A stretch of DNA of 64,000 nucleotides from the NCBI RefSeq assembly GCF_001625215.2, contig NC_030384.2:42566390-42630389 (forward strand), in the 5' to 3' direction. The position numbers and the translations under genes were made by a program. Every line of letters begins with the position of its first letter. The first letter of the stretch is position 1. Source of the stretch: Daucus carota subsp. sativus (Eukaryota > Streptophyta > Magnoliopsida > Apiales > Apiaceae). The notes below the pieces were generated by a model. It saw nothing but the letters and a program-made list of their open reading frames with translations, searched no databases and was not told the origin of the DNA. Of the stretch, positions 61,245 through 64,000 are shown in pieces.

Positions 61245-61777
61245 TATACCACATCCACAAGTGGTAAGCAGATGTAACAGTACAAATTGGGTGGTAACCC
61301 TAAAATATTTATTGCTTCACGGTTAATAACCAAAAAAATTACTATGATCAATTGGTAGTTGGATCATCCAACAAAAAAACTTATAAACAGAACTAGATTT
61401 AACTTGTAATCAATTAACAGAATTAATAAAAATTTACATTTAGGTAAATGTCGTTAGCGCACAGCCGTTAAATATCAGTTGACTTTAACAAAATCTAATA
61501 AAAATTTGAAAAACATATAATAAAAAAATATAAATTTGAATTTTTTATAAAAAAATTTAAAAAATCTGAACACTTCAAAAATCTGAAAATTTTTAAAAAA
61601 ACTTTATAAATTAAGGATTTTTTGAAAAATAAGAAAAATGTAAAGACTTTGAAAAAGCTAAAAATTCTGGGGGAGAAAAATTAAAACTTCGAAAAAATCG
61701 TGAAAATTTGAGTGGAAAAGATTAAAACTTAAAAAATCTGATTATTTTTTTAAGTGAATAAACGGTAATTTTCAAAT
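61245..61777. other. A-rich spacer
   Basis: Very A-rich with many AAAATTTGAAAAA words. No gene seen. Confidence 0.4.
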
Positions 61778-62027
61778 AGATTGATTCTTCGGAATAATGA
61801 GTCGCCGTTGATATCGACACACCTGAGATTGCCAAATGTTCGGGAGTTCCTCTATTCAATCCTTTTCCTTCTTCTTGTTGCTGGATATCTCGTTCGTACA
61901 CGTCTTATCTTTGTTTCCCGGACCTCTAGTGAGTTACAGATAGAATTTGAAAAGGTCAAATCTTTGATGATTTCATCATATATGATTGAGTTGCGAAAAC
62001 TTCTGGATAGGTATCCTACATCTGAAC
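61778..62027 (+). pseudogene. ycf2: nuclear plastid DNA insertion: fragment of ycf2
   Basis: About 250 bp open in one frame, encoding [40 protein letters not shown] and then [20 protein letters not shown]; these match the plastid Ycf2 protein as I know it. The frame leaves the ycf2 match after TSEP. The flanks are A-rich nuclear DNA and the neighbours are nuclear genes, so this is a nuclear plastid insertion (NUPT) and not a gene. A few substitutions against typical ycf2 (for example Ser for Trp after PLI) show that it is no longer maintained. Ycf2 is a plastid-encoded part of an import motor complex; this fragment is far too short to act. Confidence 0.9.
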
Positions 62028-62353
62028 CGAAAGAACAACCAAAAATGTCATAACACATAAGGACGGGCAACTTCAACCCCTGTTAGAATTATTCTAATCA
62101 TCGAAAATAATTAAAGATGCAACTGTAAACCCCTTTAGAAAATCATGATATAACTAGTGCAAAAATTTCTTCTTTTTTTACCTCTAATTTTTTAAAGTGA
62201 GGAAGTCTTAAGCTGGAGCTGGCAGCTGGCACATGCTTGAACTTATCTTCTTTAATTTTCATGAAATTTCAAGTTTTACGAGGAAAACAAGTAAAAGTGG
62301 AAGTAAAATTATGCAACTTTAATGCACTCTTATTTGTAGTATCGAGTTTTTTA

Positions 62354-62694
62354 GAGGCCGTTTGGCTGAGTTTTTGACTTATAACTTTACGTGACTTATT
62401 TGATAAGCTGGGAACTTAAAATGTTTGTTTGGGTAATTTTGATTTATTAATGACTTATGGGTTATTAAAAATTTAAAAATAAAAATAAAACTGATTTATG
62501 GGTAAATTAAGACTTATGGTTAATTTTTATCAGAAAAAGTTCAAAAAAATTTAAGTCACTAAAAAAATACCTCAAACTAACTTCTGGCTTTAAGTCAGTT
62601 TCTGGCTTATTCCTGATTTTAAGCCGGCTTCTAACTTATTACACAAACAGACATTTTCCAGTTTAAAGTCAGAAACAGCTACACAAACAGGCTC
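62354..62694. mobile_element. Tourist-like (PIF/Harbinger) MITE
   Basis: Left GAGGCCGTTTGGCTGAG, right CTACACAAACAGGCTC, imperfect inverted repeats flanked by TTA at 62351-62353 and 62695-62697. The interior has TTCTGGCTTTAAGTCAG-type repeats. About 341 bp. Confidence 0.7.
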
Positions 62695-62839
62695 TTAAAT
62701 CGACGAATGTAACTCAAAGCAGCTGAACTTTTGTTTTCATACCACTGTTAGAATGAAAGTATGTTATAATTGGATCCACTTGCTTCACCTTCTTTCTATC
62801 ATAAAAGAACTCGAAAGCACGGTCTTAACATTTTCTGAA

Positions 62840-62995
62840 CAAAATACAATTTTAAAATTACAAAAATAAAAGATTTTCAGAAAATCATATGCGAACAATA
62901 ATGTTTGTCAAAACGACGAATACCGATTCTATACAAGTTCATACAAAAATAACAACTCAAGTGTCAATTCACACAAACTATACGCTCATAAACAT
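62840..62995. other. segment shared with 44760-44945
   Basis: Here it directly precedes the Lhca3 3' flank, which is the arrangement without the 4.4-kb block of unit A. Confidence 0.7.
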
Positions 62996-63081
62996 AAAGT
63001 CTGCACAAGATGCAAAAATCAGATAAATCTGAAAAGGTGGTAAATTCACAATGTGCGTTTAGGACTTTAGGTTCCAGAGTT

Positions 63082-64000
63082 CTAGTGGAACTTGAGGCTA
63101 GTCAAGACATTATTGTTAACTGGATCAGCCAAATGGTCCAGAAGGTTTTGAAGTGGTCCAACGCCTGTGACCAAAGCTTGGATGAAGTAACCCAATATTG
63201 CCAACATAGCAAGTCTCCCATTCTTAACCTCCTTTAACTTGAGCTCTTTCATGGATTTCTCATCTTTTCCGAATCCAAGAGGATTGAAAAATGGGCCTCC
63301 AGGGTATGCTGGGTCTCCGGATCCAGCCAGGCCTTTCTCTAAGCCCAAGAAGTATTGTTTTCCCATTGATCCTGGATTGTACCAGTCTTGTAATCTCCTG
63401 TGCTCTGCAAATCCCATGAGAGCCATTTCTAGGACAAAGAGTGTGTAGCCATCAGCCCAGTAGTTGTAAGTTCCTGCTGGAGGAATGACTCCTGTTTGGA
63501 ACCATGGCAAGGCTGTTTCAGCTGGAATGAGCCCAAGTTTTCCCAAAATCTCAGGGGCTATAGCTCCTGCTGCACCCAACATGGCAAAACGACCATTGAT
63601 TATCTCTCCGTAGGCTAGCCATTTGGGCTCGATGAATCCTCCGGTTCCTTCAGGGTCGGAAAGTCCCAAGGGGTCGAATCCAAAGTCACCTGGAAGGCTG
63701 TGTAAGCATTGTCATGATCAGCAATCAGTAAATAAACATGTTCTTCGCATGCATGCCTAGTAGTGTAATTAGTTAATAGTTACCTGCCATCTAAGTAAGA
63801 AAGGCTCTGTTTAGAAGCAAACCACAATTGTCTGTCTCCTTGCTGAAAACCATATAACAATAAGTTGTTAATTTAACCAGTAATATGAGAAATTTAACTT
63901 AATATTAATGCACATTTATTGATATAGAGATGTGTGAGTGAAGTTACCTTAACAGGTGGAGTGGAAGCTGCCTTGACAGCGAAGGAAACTTTCCGGGATG
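63082..64000 (-). CDS. LHCA3: photosystem I chlorophyll a/b-binding protein Lhca3, copy B (5' end beyond the window)
   Basis: Exons 63697-63082 and 63842-63784 are complete, and exon 1 is seen from 63948 to the window edge (last ~18 codons of the transit-peptide exon). Lengths and phases equal those of copy A. From Leu78 to the C-terminus the protein is identical to copy A although silent base changes are present. In the visible transit-peptide part, [12 protein letters not shown] replaces [12 protein letters not shown]. The Asn ligand in EIINGRFAM and the helix 3 motif EVKNGRLAM are kept. Two active Lhca3 copies in tandem would raise gene dosage; expression cannot be judged here. Confidence 0.96.

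Noticed and set aside
61781-62053. 90-aa open frame as a nuclear gene
   Set aside because: It is a ycf2 fragment with no start of its own in family terms and an arbitrary end after the match stops.

Overview
The window is nuclear DNA from a dicot-like flowering plant. It has spliced genes with GT/AG introns, AT-rich spacers, many small TA-flanked Stowaway-type elements, and plastid-targeted photosynthesis and starch genes. The species cannot be named from sequence alone. About ten protein-coding genes can be supported; most other open frames are shadows or intron noise.

Left part (1-23 kb). The 3' end of a cation/proton exchanger (CAX) runs off the left edge. It is followed by a complete nine-exon ADP-glucose pyrophosphorylase small-subunit gene (1409-6994), a DREB2-type AP2/ERF transcription factor (9254-11034), a broken second copy of the AGPase gene (11479-15310), and a complete twelve-exon CAX gene (16701-22833). 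CAX and AGPase sequence therefore each occur twice, which points to an old local duplication.

Middle part (23.7-40 kb). A small intronless membrane protein with a histidine/alanine repeat tail (24844-25131) lies after a decayed, internally repeated stretch that resembles its membrane segment. Next is a SPEN-type RNA-binding protein (two RRMs plus SPOC, 26556-36793) with a 6.7-kb intron, facing a single-exon TM9SF/nonaspanin gene (38153-40126).

Right part (37.7-64 kb). A tandem segmental duplication with an offset of about 13.7 kb holds two copies of the pair TM9SF plus Lhca3, the photosystem I antenna protein. The second Lhca3 copy runs off the right edge. The units differ by insertions. Unit A has a 187-bp hAT-like element with 8-bp target duplications and a visible empty site in unit B, a 1.08-kb Mutator-like element with perfect 9-bp target duplications that encloses a protein-like open frame, and a block of roughly 4.4 kb with pectin acetylesterase exon fragments. 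Unit B has an ankyrin-PGG membrane protein gene, an inverted pair of Stowaway-like elements and a piece of plastid ycf2.

Functionally the genes are mostly unlinked housekeeping or stress functions: starch synthesis, vacuolar Ca2+/H+ exchange, drought/heat transcription, RNA processing, Golgi/endomembrane sorting and PSI light harvesting. The interest lies in duplication history and mobile DNA. I did not find a convincing new multi-gene system; the best candidates for something undescribed are the captured frame in the Mutator-like element and the His/Ala-repeat membrane protein.
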